This document shows positions 17,475 through 26,054 of a stretch of DNA of 64,000 bases, piece by piece. A program made the translations under genes and the position numbers. Source of the DNA: Halomonas caseinilytica (GTDB lineage: Bacteria > Pseudomonadota > Gammaproteobacteria > Pseudomonadales > Halomonadaceae); assembly GCF_001662305.1 (NCBI RefSeq), contig NZ_BDEP01000024.1, positions 42,627 to 106,626 of the forward strand. Reading direction: 5' to 3'. The notes under the pieces were generated by a model. It was not told the DNA's origin, searched no databases, and was given only the letters and a program-made list of their open reading frames with translations. Each line of letters opens with the position of its first letter. Position 1 is the first letter of the stretch.

Positions 17475-18959
17475 ATGCAGAATGTCACACGGCTGCCGGC
17501 GAGCGCCGGCAGCGGCCAGATCCGCATCGTCCACCTGGGGCTGGGCGCCTTCCACCGCGCCCACCAGGCGGTCTACCTGGAGCGCTACCGTCAACGCAGC
17601 GGTGACGATGCCTGGGGCGTGAGCAGCGCCAACCTGCGGACCAACGTGGCGCTGGTGGACGCCCTGCGCGAGGCCGGCCATCGCTATCATGTGGCCGAGT
17701 ACGCCGACAGCGAGCATGTCACCATCCGCGAGATCGGTGTGATCGAGGAGACGCATTTTACGGGGCGGGACAAGAGCACCGACGGCGACGGGCAATGGGG
17801 ACGCGACCGCGAGGCGCTACTCTCGCGCCTGGCCTCGCCCGAAACGTGCCTAGTCACCCTGACGGTGACCGAGAAGGGCTACTTCCTGAGCCCGGCCAGT
17901 GGCGAGCTGCTTGTCGACGATCCGATGATCGCCGCTGACATAGCGAGCCCCGAGACGCCGTGCACGGCACCGGGACTGCTGGTGGAGGCCTTGAGACAGC
18001 GTCGTGGCGCCGAGCTGGCGCCGTTCACGGTGCTGAGCTGCGACAACATGCCCGACAACGGCAAGCGCACCCGCGACGCCGTGGTCCAGTTGGCCGCGCG
18101 TCGTGACACCGAACTGGCGGCCTGGATCGAGCGCGAGGTCGCCTTTCCGTGCAGCATGGTCGACCGCATCGTGCCAGCCATGACCGAGGAAGACTTCGCT
18201 CGACTGGCCGAACTGGGTATCGAAGACCCCAATGCCGTGGTCGGCGAGGCCTTCAGCCAGTGGGTGGTCGAGGATGACTTTCCTCTGGGGCGGCCGGCCT
18301 GGGAGGCCGATGGCGTGGAGATGGTCGCCGATGTGGCGCCCTTCGAAACCATGAAGCTGCGCATGCTCAATGGCAGCCACTCGCTGCTGGCTTACCTGGG
18401 CGCGCTGGACGGCATCGAGACGGTGGCCGAGGCGGTGGGCCGAGACGACCTGGTGGCCTTGCTGCGTCGCTACATGCTCGACGAGGCCGCCCCGACGCTG
18501 GCCATGCCCGAAGGCACCGATCTGACCGCCTACGCCGAGCAACTGCTCGCGCGTTTCGCCAATGACAGCCTGCGCCATCGCCTGCAACAGATCGCCATGG
18601 ATGGCTCCCAGAAGCTTCCCCAGCGCTGGCTGCACGGCGCCCAGGCGCGTCTGGCGGTCGATGGCGATGTAGCTTGCACGGCCCTCGGCGTGGCTGCCTG
18701 GATCCGCTACACAGCCGGCAACGACCTGGCCGGTCAGCCCCATGCCGTGGACGATCCTCTGGCCGGACGACTGGCCGACCTGCATGCTCGCCATGGCGAT
18801 GACGTCGCGTCCCTGGTACGGGCTTTCCTGGCCGTCGAGGACGTCTTCCCGCCGGCGCTGGCAGCCGAGCCTCGCTTTACCGAGGCGGTCGTCGATGCCT
18901 ATACCACCCTGACGAAACAGGGGCTCGACGGGGCGCTGGCCGCCCTCGGGCGAGCCTGA
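17475..18959 (+). CDS. uxuB: Mannitol dehydrogenase family oxidoreductase, probable D-fructuronate reductase (UxuB-like)
   Basis: A 494-residue member of the polyol-specific long-chain dehydrogenase family. The N-terminal IVHLGLGAFHRAHQAVYL is the NAD-binding motif of this family, and KLRMLNGSHSLLAYLG holds the catalytic Lys and the N-G-x-H motif. Members include mannitol 2-dehydrogenase, tagaturonate reductase and fructuronate reductase; the neighbouring uxuA strongly favours fructuronate reductase, which makes D-mannonate from D-fructuronate with NADH. The start at 17475 has GGAG 5-6 bp upstream; a Met four codons earlier lacks a close site. It is 31 bp after dctM and 15 bp before uxuA. Confidence 0.87.
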   Translation: MQNVTRLPASAGSGQIRIVHLGLGAFHRAHQAVYLERYRQRSGDDAWGVSSANLRTNVALVDALREAGHRYHVAEYADSEHVTIREIGVIEETHFTGRDKSTDGDGQWGRDREALLSRLASPETCLVTLTVTEKGYFLSPASGELLVDDPMIAADIASPETPCTAPGLLVEALRQRRGAELAPFTVLSCDNMPDNGKRTRDAVVQLAARRDTELAAWIEREVAFPCSMVDRIVPAMTEEDFARLAELGIEDPNAVVGEAFSQWVVEDDFPLGRPAWEADGVEMVADVAPFETMKLRMLNGSHSLLAYLGALDGIETVAEAVGRDDLVALLRRYMLDEAAPTLAMPEGTDLTAYAEQLLARFANDSLRHRLQQIAMDGSQKLPQRWLHGAQARLAVDGDVACTALGVAAWIRYTAGNDLAGQPHAVDDPLAGRLADLHARHGDDVASLVRAFLAVEDVFPPALAAEPRFTEAVVDAYTTLTKQGLDGALAALGRA

Positions 18960-18974
18960 TCGAGAGGTTTTTAC

Positions 18975-20162
18975 ATGGAACACACCTGGCGCTGGTTCGG
19001 CCCTGCCGACCCCATCACCCTCGACGAGATCCGCCAGACCGGGGCGACCGGCATCGTCACCGCCCTGCACGAGATCCCCAATGGTGAGGTCTGGCCGGTC
19101 GAGGCCATCGCCAAACGCCAGCGAATGATCGAGGCGGCCGGCCTCACCTGGTCGGTGGTGGAGAGCGTGCCGGTGCACGAGGCGATCAAGAAGGGTCTGC
19201 CGGAGCGCGAGCGGTATATCGCCGCCTACCAGCAGACGCTGCGTAACCTGGCGGCCTGTGGCATTGATGTGGTCTGCTACAACTTCATGCCGGTGCTCGA
19301 CTGGACACGCACCGACCTGGCCTGGCGCCTGCCGGATGGGGGGCTGGCGCTGCGTTTCGATCAGACCGCCTTTGCTGCCTTCGACCTCTATCTTCTGGCA
19401 CGTCCCGGCGCGGAGGCCGAGTACACCGAGGTCGAGAAAGTCCAGGCGAAGGACTATCTCGACGGCCTCGACGACGCCGGTCGCGAGCGGCTGGTGAAGA
19501 CCGTCATCGCCGGGCTGCCCGGCGCCGAGGAGCACTATACGCTGACGCGGTTCCGCGAGGTGATCGCCGATTATGCCGAGATCGATGCCGATGTCCTCCG
19601 CGAGCACCTCGGCCACTTTCTCGAGGCGATCATCCCGGTCGCCGAAGAGGCGGGCGTGCGCATGGCCATTCATCCCGACGATCCGCCGCGGCCGCTGCTC
19701 GGACTGCCGCGGGTAGTGTCCGGTCCCGAGGATGCCCAGTGGCTGCTCGAGCGAGTGCCGAGCCCGGCCAATGGCCTGACCTTGTGCACCGGCTCCTATG
19801 GCGTTCGTGCCGACCTCGATCTGGTGGAGATGGCGCGTCGCTTCGGGCCGTCGATCCATTTTGCCCATCTACGCGCCACGCAACGCGACGCGGCGGAACC
19901 CAGGACCTTTCACGAAGCGCCTCACCTGGGCGGTGACCTGGACATGGTCGGTGTCGTCCAGGCGCTGGTCGACGAGGAACGGCGACGCGAGCGAGAGGGC
20001 GGCCCGCGACTGCCGCTGCGCCCCGATCACGGCCACCACATCCTCGACGATCAGCATCGTGATACCGCACCGGGATACCCGCTCTACGGTCGTCTCAAGG
20101 GGCTGGCCGAGCTGCGCGGCGTGGAGCTGGCGGTCCGGCATCTTGGCTCACCGGCACGCTGA
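18975..20162 (+). CDS. uxuA: Mannonate dehydratase UxuA
   Basis: A 395-residue TIM-barrel mannonate dehydratase of the xylose-isomerase-like superfamily, normal length; it dehydrates D-mannonate to 2-keto-3-deoxy-D-gluconate. The start [24 protein letters not shown] (quoted in part: TWRWFGP, DPITL) is diagnostic. Metal and catalytic segments include [24 protein letters not shown], the Cys in [18 protein letters not shown] and [11 protein letters not shown]. Last gene of the plus operon; the inverted repeat at 20189-20229 follows. The product is the substrate of KdgK encoded in the facing operon. Confidence 0.95.
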   Translation: MEHTWRWFGPADPITLDEIRQTGATGIVTALHEIPNGEVWPVEAIAKRQRMIEAAGLTWSVVESVPVHEAIKKGLPERERYIAAYQQTLRNLAACGIDVVCYNFMPVLDWTRTDLAWRLPDGGLALRFDQTAFAAFDLYLLARPGAEAEYTEVEKVQAKDYLDGLDDAGRERLVKTVIAGLPGAEEHYTLTRFREVIADYAEIDADVLREHLGHFLEAIIPVAEEAGVRMAIHPDDPPRPLLGLPRVVSGPEDAQWLLERVPSPANGLTLCTGSYGVRADLDLVEMARRFGPSIHFAHLRATQRDAAEPRTFHEAPHLGGDLDMVGVVQALVDEERRREREGGPRLPLRPDHGHHILDDQHRDTAPGYPLYGRLKGLAELRGVELAVRHLGSPAR

Positions 20163-20188
20163 ATCTCTCCTGCCATCCGCTTCGCCGT

Positions 20189-20229
20189 TTCATCCACAGC
20201 CTCATGGCCCGCGACGGGCTGTGGATGAA
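20189..20229. terminator. Bidirectional hairpin between the convergent uxuA and HAD genes
   Basis: TTCATCCACAGCC at 20189-20201 and its exact complement GGCTGTGGATGAA at 20217-20229 form a 13-bp perfect stem with a 15-nt loop. It starts 26 bp after uxuA and abuts the stop codon of the HAD gene on the other strand. It likely ends transcription from both sides, although no long T-run follows. Confidence 0.65.
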
Positions 20230-20943
20230 TCAGGCCTCCTCGGTGTTGGTCACGGTGCTGGCCAGTCGTTCAATGACCGCGGGCAGCTCACGGGCATGAT
20301 AGATGGCGATGGCACCCTCGGGTGTGGTTTCCTCGTCGGGGAAGTGGTTGAGGTGAATCACCTGCATGCCGGCGGCCAGCCCGGCTTCCACGCCTACTGC
20401 CGCATCGTCGATGACCACGCAGCGCTCGGGCGGATACCCCATGGCCTCGGCTGCCTTGAGGTAGAGGCCGGGGTCGGGTTTCCAGACCCCCAGGGTGTAG
20501 GCGCTGAACAGGTGCTCGCCGAAGTGATGCGCCAGGCCGGCACTGACCATGGCGCAGCGGATCTTGCTGTCGGGCCCGTTGGAGACGACGGCCTTGGGGT
20601 AGCAGGCCAGGGCGTCGAGCGCGTCGGGCATGCCGTCGATGGCGATGAGTTCCTCGCGCATGCGCGCCTGCATGCGGGTGCGCATGGAAGTTTCCAGACG
20701 CGCCAGGCTGTCTTCGGTGAGGTTGCCGTGATGGCGTTGCTGGGCGGCGACGATATCGTGGAAGCGCACGCCCCGGAAGGCTTCCATGTACTGGCGGGCG
20801 GTAAAGGGGAGCCCGTACTCGGGCAGGACATCACCCATGACCTCGGCCAGCAGGATCTCACTGTCGACCAGGGTGCCGTCGGAGTCGAACAGCAGGCAGA
20901 GGGGAGCCGAAGCGGGGCGTGCAGAAGGCGAGGACGCGGACAT
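20230..20943 (-). CDS. HAD phosphatase, YieH-like (candidate 6-phosphogluconate phosphatase)
   Basis: A 237-residue HAD-superfamily hydrolase with an extra N-terminal 13 residues. Motif I is LLFDSDGTLVDSE (nucleophile Asp and the +2 Asp), motif II VVSNGPDSK, motif III Lys in LGVWKPDPGLYLKA, motif IV CVVIDDAAVGVEAG. VSNGP followed by xxK, and WKPDP, are shared with E. coli YieH, a 6-phosphogluconate phosphatase. It closes the lacI-kdgK-ghrB-TRAP operon and may remove excess phosphorylated sugar acids. A close paralogue is encoded at 27301-27975. The reading frame stays open far upstream through dctM, but the ATG at 20943, with GAGG before it, gives the normal HAD start. Confidence 0.85.
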   Translation of the reverse strand: MSASSPSARPASAPLCLLFDSDGTLVDSEILLAEVMGDVLPEYGLPFTARQYMEAFRGVRFHDIVAAQQRHHGNLTEDSLARLETSMRTRMQARMREELIAIDGMPDALDALACYPKAVVSNGPDSKIRCAMVSAGLAHHFGEHLFSAYTLGVWKPDPGLYLKAAEAMGYPPERCVVIDDAAVGVEAGLAAGMQVIHLNHFPDEETTPEGAIAIYHARELPAVIERLASTVTNTEEA

Positions 20944-21014
20944 TGGGGCCTCGTGGGTTGGTCGTGGATGGGCGCCGCCGGCCAGTGTACCCGGCCAGGC
21001 GACGTGATGCAGGC

Positions 21015-22322
21015 TCACACGAAATCGGGGGCGATCAGCCGGGGCAGCATCAGGACCAGGTCCGGATAGAGGATCAGCAGCAGAATCACGCCCAGCATGA
21101 CGGCCAGATACAGCAGCGTGGTGCCGAGGGCCTTGAGCAGCGGGATGCCGCCGATCTTCGCCGAGATCATCAGGCAGAGCCCATAGGGCGGCGTGATCAG
21201 TCCCAGGCCCAGTGCCATGACGCCGATGACACCGAACTGTACCGGATGGACGCCGGCTTGCATGGCCAGGGGCTGGAAGATCGGTGCCATGATGGCCATG
21301 GCCGGCAGGGAGTCCATGAAGGTGCCGATGACCAGCATGACGGCGGTCATCAACAGCAGGAGCATCACGGGATCGCTGATGTTGACGCCGGCCATCAGCT
21401 TGGGGGGAATCTGGTAGAAGCTGATCAGATAGCCGAAGATTGCCGCCCCGACGAGGCTGAACAGCGACAGTGAGCACAGGCGCACGGTGTCGGTGGAGGC
21501 ATCGAGCACCTTGGCGAGGTTGAGTTCTCGATAGACGAGGGTGCCCAGCGCCAGGGCGTAGAGGACGGCGATCACGGCCGCCTCGGTGGGGGTGACCAGC
21601 CCCAGGGTGATGCCGCCGATGATGACCACCGGGATGCCGGCGGCCAGCAGGCCGTCCTTGCTCGAACGTGCCAGTTCGATCAGCGAGGCGCGACGGCGGA
21701 CCGGCACCTGGTAGCGACGCACATAGCCGACGTTGAGCGCCAGCTGGGCCATGCCGATCATCACGCCGGGCAGGATGCCGCCGAGGAACAGGCCGGCGAT
21801 GGAGGTGTTGGTCAGGGCACCCCAGACGATCATGTTGATGGAGGGCGGAATGATGATGCCCATGACCGACGAGGCGGCAGTCACGGCTACCGAGAAATGG
21901 CTCGGATAGCCCTCGCGCTGCATGGCCGGGATCAGCACGGTACCCACGCCGGCGCTGTCGGCCGTCGAAGAGCCGGAGACGCCGGCGAACAGCATGCTGA
22001 CCATCACGTTGACATGTGCCAGGGCGCCCTTGAAGTGACCCACCAGGCGCATGCACAAGGTGATCAGCCGGTCGGTGATGCGGGCGGCGTTCATCAGGTT
22101 GCCTGCCAGCAGGAACAACGGTACGGCGAGCAGCACGAACGAGTCCATGCCGTTGTACATGCGTTGAAACATGACCCAGTAGGTCAGGCGCGGGTCGAGC
22201 AGGATCATGCCGGCGGCGGTCAGGACCAGGGCCATGGCGATCGGCACTCCGGCGATGATCAGCACACCAAGCAGGCCGAACAGCAGCCAGGGCAGGATGA
22301 AGACGGCATCCATGGGAATCAT
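21015..22322 (-). CDS. dctM: TRAP transporter large permease, DctM family (second system)
   Basis: A 435-residue membrane protein. Family blocks: AGVPIAMALVLTAAGM, AVPLFLLAGNLMNAARI, FAGVSGSSTADSAGVGTVLIPAM, GIIIPPSINMIVWGALT and LVTPTEAAVIAVLYAL. The start overlaps the dctQ stop by 4 bp. It belongs to the minus-strand operon with kdgK and ghrB, so its solute is probably a gluconate-type or keto-gluconate-type sugar acid. It differs clearly from the DctM at 16163, so the two systems are not a recent duplication. Confidence 0.94.
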   Translation of the reverse strand: MIPMDAVFILPWLLFGLLGVLIIAGVPIAMALVLTAAGMILLDPRLTYWVMFQRMYNGMDSFVLLAVPLFLLAGNLMNAARITDRLITLCMRLVGHFKGALAHVNVMVSMLFAGVSGSSTADSAGVGTVLIPAMQREGYPSHFSVAVTAASSVMGIIIPPSINMIVWGALTNTSIAGLFLGGILPGVMIGMAQLALNVGYVRRYQVPVRRRASLIELARSSKDGLLAAGIPVVIIGGITLGLVTPTEAAVIAVLYALALGTLVYRELNLAKVLDASTDTVRLCSLSLFSLVGAAIFGYLISFYQIPPKLMAGVNISDPVMLLLLMTAVMLVIGTFMDSLPAMAIMAPIFQPLAMQAGVHPVQFGVIGVMALGLGLITPPYGLCLMISAKIGGIPLLKALGTTLLYLAVMLGVILLLILYPDLVLMLPRLIAPDFV

Positions 22323-22921
22323 GGCGTTCTCCCGTCGGTGGAGGAGAGAGAGGCATCCAGTTCGTTGCCGTGTTCAGCGTGCGCTTCAAGCGCTTCCTCG
22401 ACGGCGTCGGGCGTGTCGAGGTCGATCTCCATGCGGGGCATGCCATCGAGCAGGGCGTGCAGCAGCCGCTGGGCGCTGAACAGGATGATCAACAGGCCGC
22501 TGACGCTGAAGGCAGAATAGACGTAGATCATCGACAGCCCAGAGGCGGTGGCCTCGCGCCGCAGGCCGGACAGGGCGAATTCCTTGCCGTGGATGACGAA
22601 GAGCAGGCCGACGGTCAGGCAGGCCAGGTCGCGAATCCAGCGTGTCACCAGGCTGGCCCGCGAGCCACGGGGGAAGGCCTCCAGGACGAAATGATCGGCA
22701 TGCAGCACGCCGATGGCGGTGCCCAGCATGATCATCCACTGGAAGGCAAAACGACTGAATTCCTCGGTCCAGTACAGGCGGGGCATCAGCGGCAGGTTGC
22801 GGCTGACGATCTGGTAGACGATCAGGGCGATGAAGCCGAACAGCAGGGCCAGCAGGAGCCAGTGAAGGCAACGCTCCAGGCCACGATTGAGGCAGGTCAG
22901 GCCGTGCAACAAGCGTCTCAT
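22319..22921 (-). CDS. dctQ: TRAP transporter small permease, DctQ family (second system)
   Basis: A 200-residue membrane protein with four helices (about residues 19-40, 55-72, 95-110, 130-155). RLYWTEEFSRFAFQWMIMLG followed by HADHFVLE is the DctQ signature. The start at 22921 follows GGGAG by 9 bp; a Met 16 codons earlier would run into the hairpin after dctP. It is translationally coupled to dctM downstream. The C-terminal 40 residues are acidic and probably cytoplasmic. Confidence 0.9.
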   Translation of the reverse strand: MRRLLHGLTCLNRGLERCLHWLLLALLFGFIALIVYQIVSRNLPLMPRLYWTEEFSRFAFQWMIMLGTAIGVLHADHFVLEAFPRGSRASLVTRWIRDLACLTVGLLFVIHGKEFALSGLRREATASGLSMIYVYSAFSVSGLLIILFSAQRLLHALLDGMPRMEIDLDTPDAVEEALEAHAEHGNELDASLSSTDGRTP

Positions 22922-22945
22922 GGTGGGGTCTCCCGAAGGCGTGAT

Positions 22946-22966
22946 CCGGGGCGCCAGGCGCCCCGG
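22946..22966 (-). terminator. Intra-operon hairpin between dctP and dctQ (second TRAP)
   Basis: CCGGGGCGCC at 22946-22955 and GGCGCCCCGG at 22957-22966 form a near-perfect 10-bp GC-only palindrome around one base, in practice an 8-bp stem with a 5-nt loop. It lies just behind the receptor gene and has no T-run; a role in differential expression of dctP over dctQM is inferred. Confidence 0.6.
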
Positions 22967-22973
22967 CAAGGGC

Positions 22974-23975
22974 TCATTCGACGTTGGCGATCTTCTGGCG
23001 CAGCTCGGTCAGTCCCATTTCCTCGACGACTTCGGTGAGCGGTTCACTGACGATCTCCTGCATGCGTTCCCGGTCCAGTTCATGCAGGGTGGCGCCTTCC
23101 TCGACGAGCAGCTCCAGAGCCTCGGCATCCTGCTCTAGCTGGACCTGACGTGCATAGCTCGCGGCCTCGCGGGCGGCTTCCATCACGGCCTGCTGCTGGC
23201 TCTCGTCGAGGCGATCCCAGGACATCTGCGACATGGTCAGCAGGCGTACCGTGATGTCGTGCTCGGAAAGGCCGATATGCGGGGCGACTTCATGGAAGCG
23301 CATGCGGTGGATCCACTCGGCCTCGTTGAGCAAGCCATCGATGGCGCCGAGCTGCAGGCCCGTGTAGATCTCCTTCCAGGCCATGACCGTGGGTTCGGTG
23401 CCCAGGGCCGACCAGGCGGCGATCAAGGGCTTGGTCGGGTTGGTGCGCAGCTTCATGCCTTGCAGGTCATCGAGGCTCTCGAGCGGACGGCTGCTGACGA
23501 TCTGGCGCTTGCCGCCGCCGAAGAAGGCCAGCACCTTCACGCCGGTTTCGTCCGTGATCCGGTCGGCGATCTCGCGACCCACGTCGCCATCGAGCACGGC
23601 TTGCCAGTGCTCCTGATCGCGATACAGGAAGGGAATGGAAAAGACATTGGCGGTCGACGAGAAGTCGGTGATCAGGCCGGGATTGATGATCGACAGGTCC
23701 AGCGCGCCGGCCATCTGCTGCTCGAACATCTCGGTTTCATGACCGAGTACCGAGTTGCCCATGATCTGGACCCCGATGTCACCGTCACTCTTGTCCTCGA
23801 CCAGTTCCTGAAAGCGGGTCGCGCCGAGATGGTAGGCGGTGTCTTCGGTACCGCCGTGGCCGAAGCGCAGTTCCACGGCCTGGGCGAGGCTCGTTGCGCC
23901 GAGTGCCGCGATCAGGGTGGCGCCGGTGATGAGGTGCTTGAAGACGTGTCTTGGCTGTGTGCGTGTCGTGAGCAT
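22974..23975 (-). CDS. dctP: TRAP transporter solute-binding protein, DctP family (second system)
   Basis: A 333-residue periplasmic receptor with a signal peptide (HLITGATLIAALGATSLAQA, mature from VELRFGHGG). DctP blocks: SDGDIGVQIMGNSVLGHE, LQGMKLRTNPTKPLIAAWSALGTEPTVM with the ligand-binding Arg, and YTGLQLGAIDGLLNEAEW. An AGAGG site lies about 9 bp upstream of the ATG. It is 106 bp downstream of ghrB. With the hexonate genes upstream in the operon, the ligand is likely a sugar acid. Confidence 0.92.
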   Translation of the reverse strand: MLTTRTQPRHVFKHLITGATLIAALGATSLAQAVELRFGHGGTEDTAYHLGATRFQELVEDKSDGDIGVQIMGNSVLGHETEMFEQQMAGALDLSIINPGLITDFSSTANVFSIPFLYRDQEHWQAVLDGDVGREIADRITDETGVKVLAFFGGGKRQIVSSRPLESLDDLQGMKLRTNPTKPLIAAWSALGTEPTVMAWKEIYTGLQLGAIDGLLNEAEWIHRMRFHEVAPHIGLSEHDITVRLLTMSQMSWDRLDESQQQAVMEAAREAASYARQVQLEQDAEALELLVEEGATLHELDRERMQEIVSEPLTEVVEEMGLTELRQKIANVE

Positions 23976-24081
23976 GTCGTTACCTCTTGATTGTTATGTG
24001 TTGCCTGATGGGATACCGCCGGGCCGAAAGACGGTGGCGACGCCCTGGTGCCCGGCCGGTCAGGGCGCCGTCGTGGCGATG

Positions 24082-25062
24082 TCATGAGTGCGTCGGCCCA
24101 ACCTCGTTGACCGGACTGGGCGGTTGCTCGCCGTTCAGGGCGGCGAGGATGTTGGCGACCGCGCGATCGGCCATGGCGGTGCGCGTTTCATGAGTCGCCG
24201 AGCCGATGTGCGGCAGCGCCACGACATTGGGCATGTGGCGCAGCGGAGACGTCTCGGGCAGAGGCTCGCGCTCGAAGACATCGAGGCCGGCGGCGTGCGG
24301 CGTGCCCGCGCGCAGCGCTTCGATCAGCGCCGCTTCATCGACCACCTTGCCGCGGGCGACGTTGACGAAGATCGCCGAGGGCTTCATCAGTGCGAATTCC
24401 CGGGCACCGATCAGGTGGTGCGTGTCGGCGTTGAGGGGCACGGTGACGCAGACGATGTCGGCCTCGGCGAGCAGGGCATCGAGTTCGCGGTGCTGGGCAC
24501 CGAGTTCGGCCTCGAGTTCGGGCTTGGGCGAGGCGTTCGAATACAGCACCCGCATGCCGAAGCCCAGTGCACCACGTCGCGCGATGGCGGCTCCGATGCG
24601 GCCGAAGCCGACCATGCCGAGCGTCTTGCCGTGCACGTCGGTGCCGAACCACTCCTTGCCGATGCTCTCGTGCCACTCGCCGCGCTGGACCATCCCGGCC
24701 AGTTCGATGGCGCGGCGGGCAGCGCACATGATCAGCAGGAAACCGGTGTCGGCAGTGGTCTCGGTCAGCACGTCGGGCGTATTGCACAGCAGGATGCCGC
24801 GCCGGGTCAGCTCGTCCACCGGATAGTTGTCGTAGCCCACCGAGATGCTGGCGATGGCCTCGAGATTCGGTGCCCGGTCGAGCAGCGCCGGGGTGATCGG
24901 CAGGCTGGCGCCGACCAGGCCGTGAGCGTTGACCAGGGCATCGAGGAAGGCGGGATCCTCGGCGCTGTCGATCTTCGGCAGGTAGTCGACCCGGAAGTCG
25001 CGCTCCAGTCGTGCGAGCTGGTCCTCGTTGAGCGGGCGATATACCAGAATGCGCTTGGTCAT
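24082..25062 (-). CDS. ghrB: D-isomer-specific 2-hydroxyacid dehydrogenase, GhrB/TkrA-like (2-ketoaldonate reductase)
   Basis: A 326-residue D-2-hydroxyacid dehydrogenase. The NAD(P)-binding motif GMVGFGRIGAAIARR, the catalytic Arg in VNVARGKVVDE, Glu in GLDVFEREPLPE and His in LPHIGSATHETR form the full active site. GhrB relatives reduce glyoxylate, hydroxypyruvate and 2-keto-gluconates. Placement between kdgK and a TRAP transporter favours 2-ketogluconate-type substrates. The gap to kdgK is 20 bp; that to dctP is 106 bp and may hold an extra promoter. Confidence 0.87.
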   Translation of the reverse strand: MTKRILVYRPLNEDQLARLERDFRVDYLPKIDSAEDPAFLDALVNAHGLVGASLPITPALLDRAPNLEAIASISVGYDNYPVDELTRRGILLCNTPDVLTETTADTGFLLIMCAARRAIELAGMVQRGEWHESIGKEWFGTDVHGKTLGMVGFGRIGAAIARRGALGFGMRVLYSNASPKPELEAELGAQHRELDALLAEADIVCVTVPLNADTHHLIGAREFALMKPSAIFVNVARGKVVDEAALIEALRAGTPHAAGLDVFEREPLPETSPLRHMPNVVALPHIGSATHETRTAMADRAVANILAALNGEQPPSPVNEVGPTHS

Positions 25063-25082
25063 GGGGAATTCCTCCGGGAGAT

Positions 25083-26054
25083 CTAGCCGAGGGCGGCTTC
25101 GAGGTATGCAAGGCGGTCGCGATGGGGCAGGCCCTCCATGTCACCCGGGACCTGCACGGCCTCGGCGCCGATCAAGCAGCCTCGCTGCAGGGCCTGGCGC
25201 GGCGCGCCGCCATCGAGCAGGGCGCTGATCACACCGACCGCGAAGCCGTCGCCTGCGCCGACGGTATCGACCACCTCGGCTACCGGAATGCCGGGAACGC
25301 TGAAGGCCTGCTCTTCGCCGCCGAGGCGACCGCGATAGTAGCCGCCTTCCGGGCCGAGCTTGAGGAAGACCGCCTCGGCACCTCGGTCGAGGTAGAAGCC
25401 GGCGATGTCATGGGGCGTTTCCAGGCCCGTCAACAGTCGTCCCTCGGCGAGCCCCGGTAGCACCCAGTCGGTATGGGCGGCCAGGTCGTTGAGCGTCTCG
25501 CGCATTTCGCGCTCGCTGGACCACAGGCTGGGGCGCAGGTTGGGGTCGAAGGACAGGCTGGCGCCATGGCGACGTGCCTCGCCGAGCAGGTGCCAGGAGA
25601 GTTCGCGGCAGCTCGGCGACAGCGCCGGCGGAATGCCGGTGGCGTGCAGGTGCCGCAAGGCCGGGAAGTCGACCTCGCCGGCATCGGCGGTAGAGAGCCG
25701 ACTGGCGGCGCTGCCCTGGCGGCGATATTCGACGCGGGGATCGGCACCGTCCAGGGCGCGTTCCTTGAAGACAAGCCCGGTGGCATGGTCGGCATCGGTG
25801 ATCAGGTGACGGCAGTCCAGGCCCTCGTGTTCCAGGGTGGCACGCAGGTAGCGGCCGAAGCTGTCGTCGCCGACGCGACTCAGCCAGCCGACATGAAAGC
25901 CCAGGCGTGCCAAGCCGATGGCGACGTTGGTGTCGGCCCCGGCGATGCGTCGCTGAAAGCGCTCCACCTCGGCCAGGTCGCCGGTCGTCTCGGCAACGAA
26001 CAGGGTCATGGCCTCGCCGAAGGAAAGAAGCTCAGGGGAAGAAGATCGTGTCAT
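25083..26054 (-). CDS. kdgK: 2-keto-3-deoxygluconate kinase (PfkB family)
   Basis: A 323-residue PfkB-type sugar kinase that would phosphorylate 2-keto-3-deoxygluconate to KDPG, feeding the Entner-Doudoroff aldolase. N-terminal ELLSFGEAMTLF and RIAGADTNVAIGLARLG resemble KdgK rather than ribokinase or fructokinase; the ATP/anion-hole motif DTVGAGDGFAVG carries the catalytic Asp, and DPNLRPSLW is the KdgK/PfkB-like second signature. The start overlaps the lacI stop by 4 bp. It takes the product of UxuA from the facing operon, linking the two units. No KDPG aldolase gene is in the window. Confidence 0.92.
   Translation of the reverse strand: MTRSSSPELLSFGEAMTLFVAETTGDLAEVERFQRRIAGADTNVAIGLARLGFHVGWLSRVGDDSFGRYLRATLEHEGLDCRHLITDADHATGLVFKERALDGADPRVEYRRQGSAASRLSTADAGEVDFPALRHLHATGIPPALSPSCRELSWHLLGEARRHGASLSFDPNLRPSLWSSEREMRETLNDLAAHTDWVLPGLAEGRLLTGLETPHDIAGFYLDRGAEAVFLKLGPEGGYYRGRLGGEEQAFSVPGIPVAEVVDTVGAGDGFAVGVISALLDGGAPRQALQRGCLIGAEAVQVPGDMEGLPHRDRLAYLEAALG

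Noticed and set aside
20944..22446. A 738-codon open frame running from the HAD gene back through dctM and dctQ on the minus strand
   Set aside because: The upstream part has the low-complexity Pro/Arg/Ala composition of a shadow frame and lies in another frame of dctM, which is clearly coding; only the last 237 codons are HAD.
24001..24081. Terminator between ghrB and the second dctP
   Set aside because: The CGCCCTG/CAGGGCG pairing needs bulges and has no T-run; the gap may be just a spacer or hold a weak promoter.
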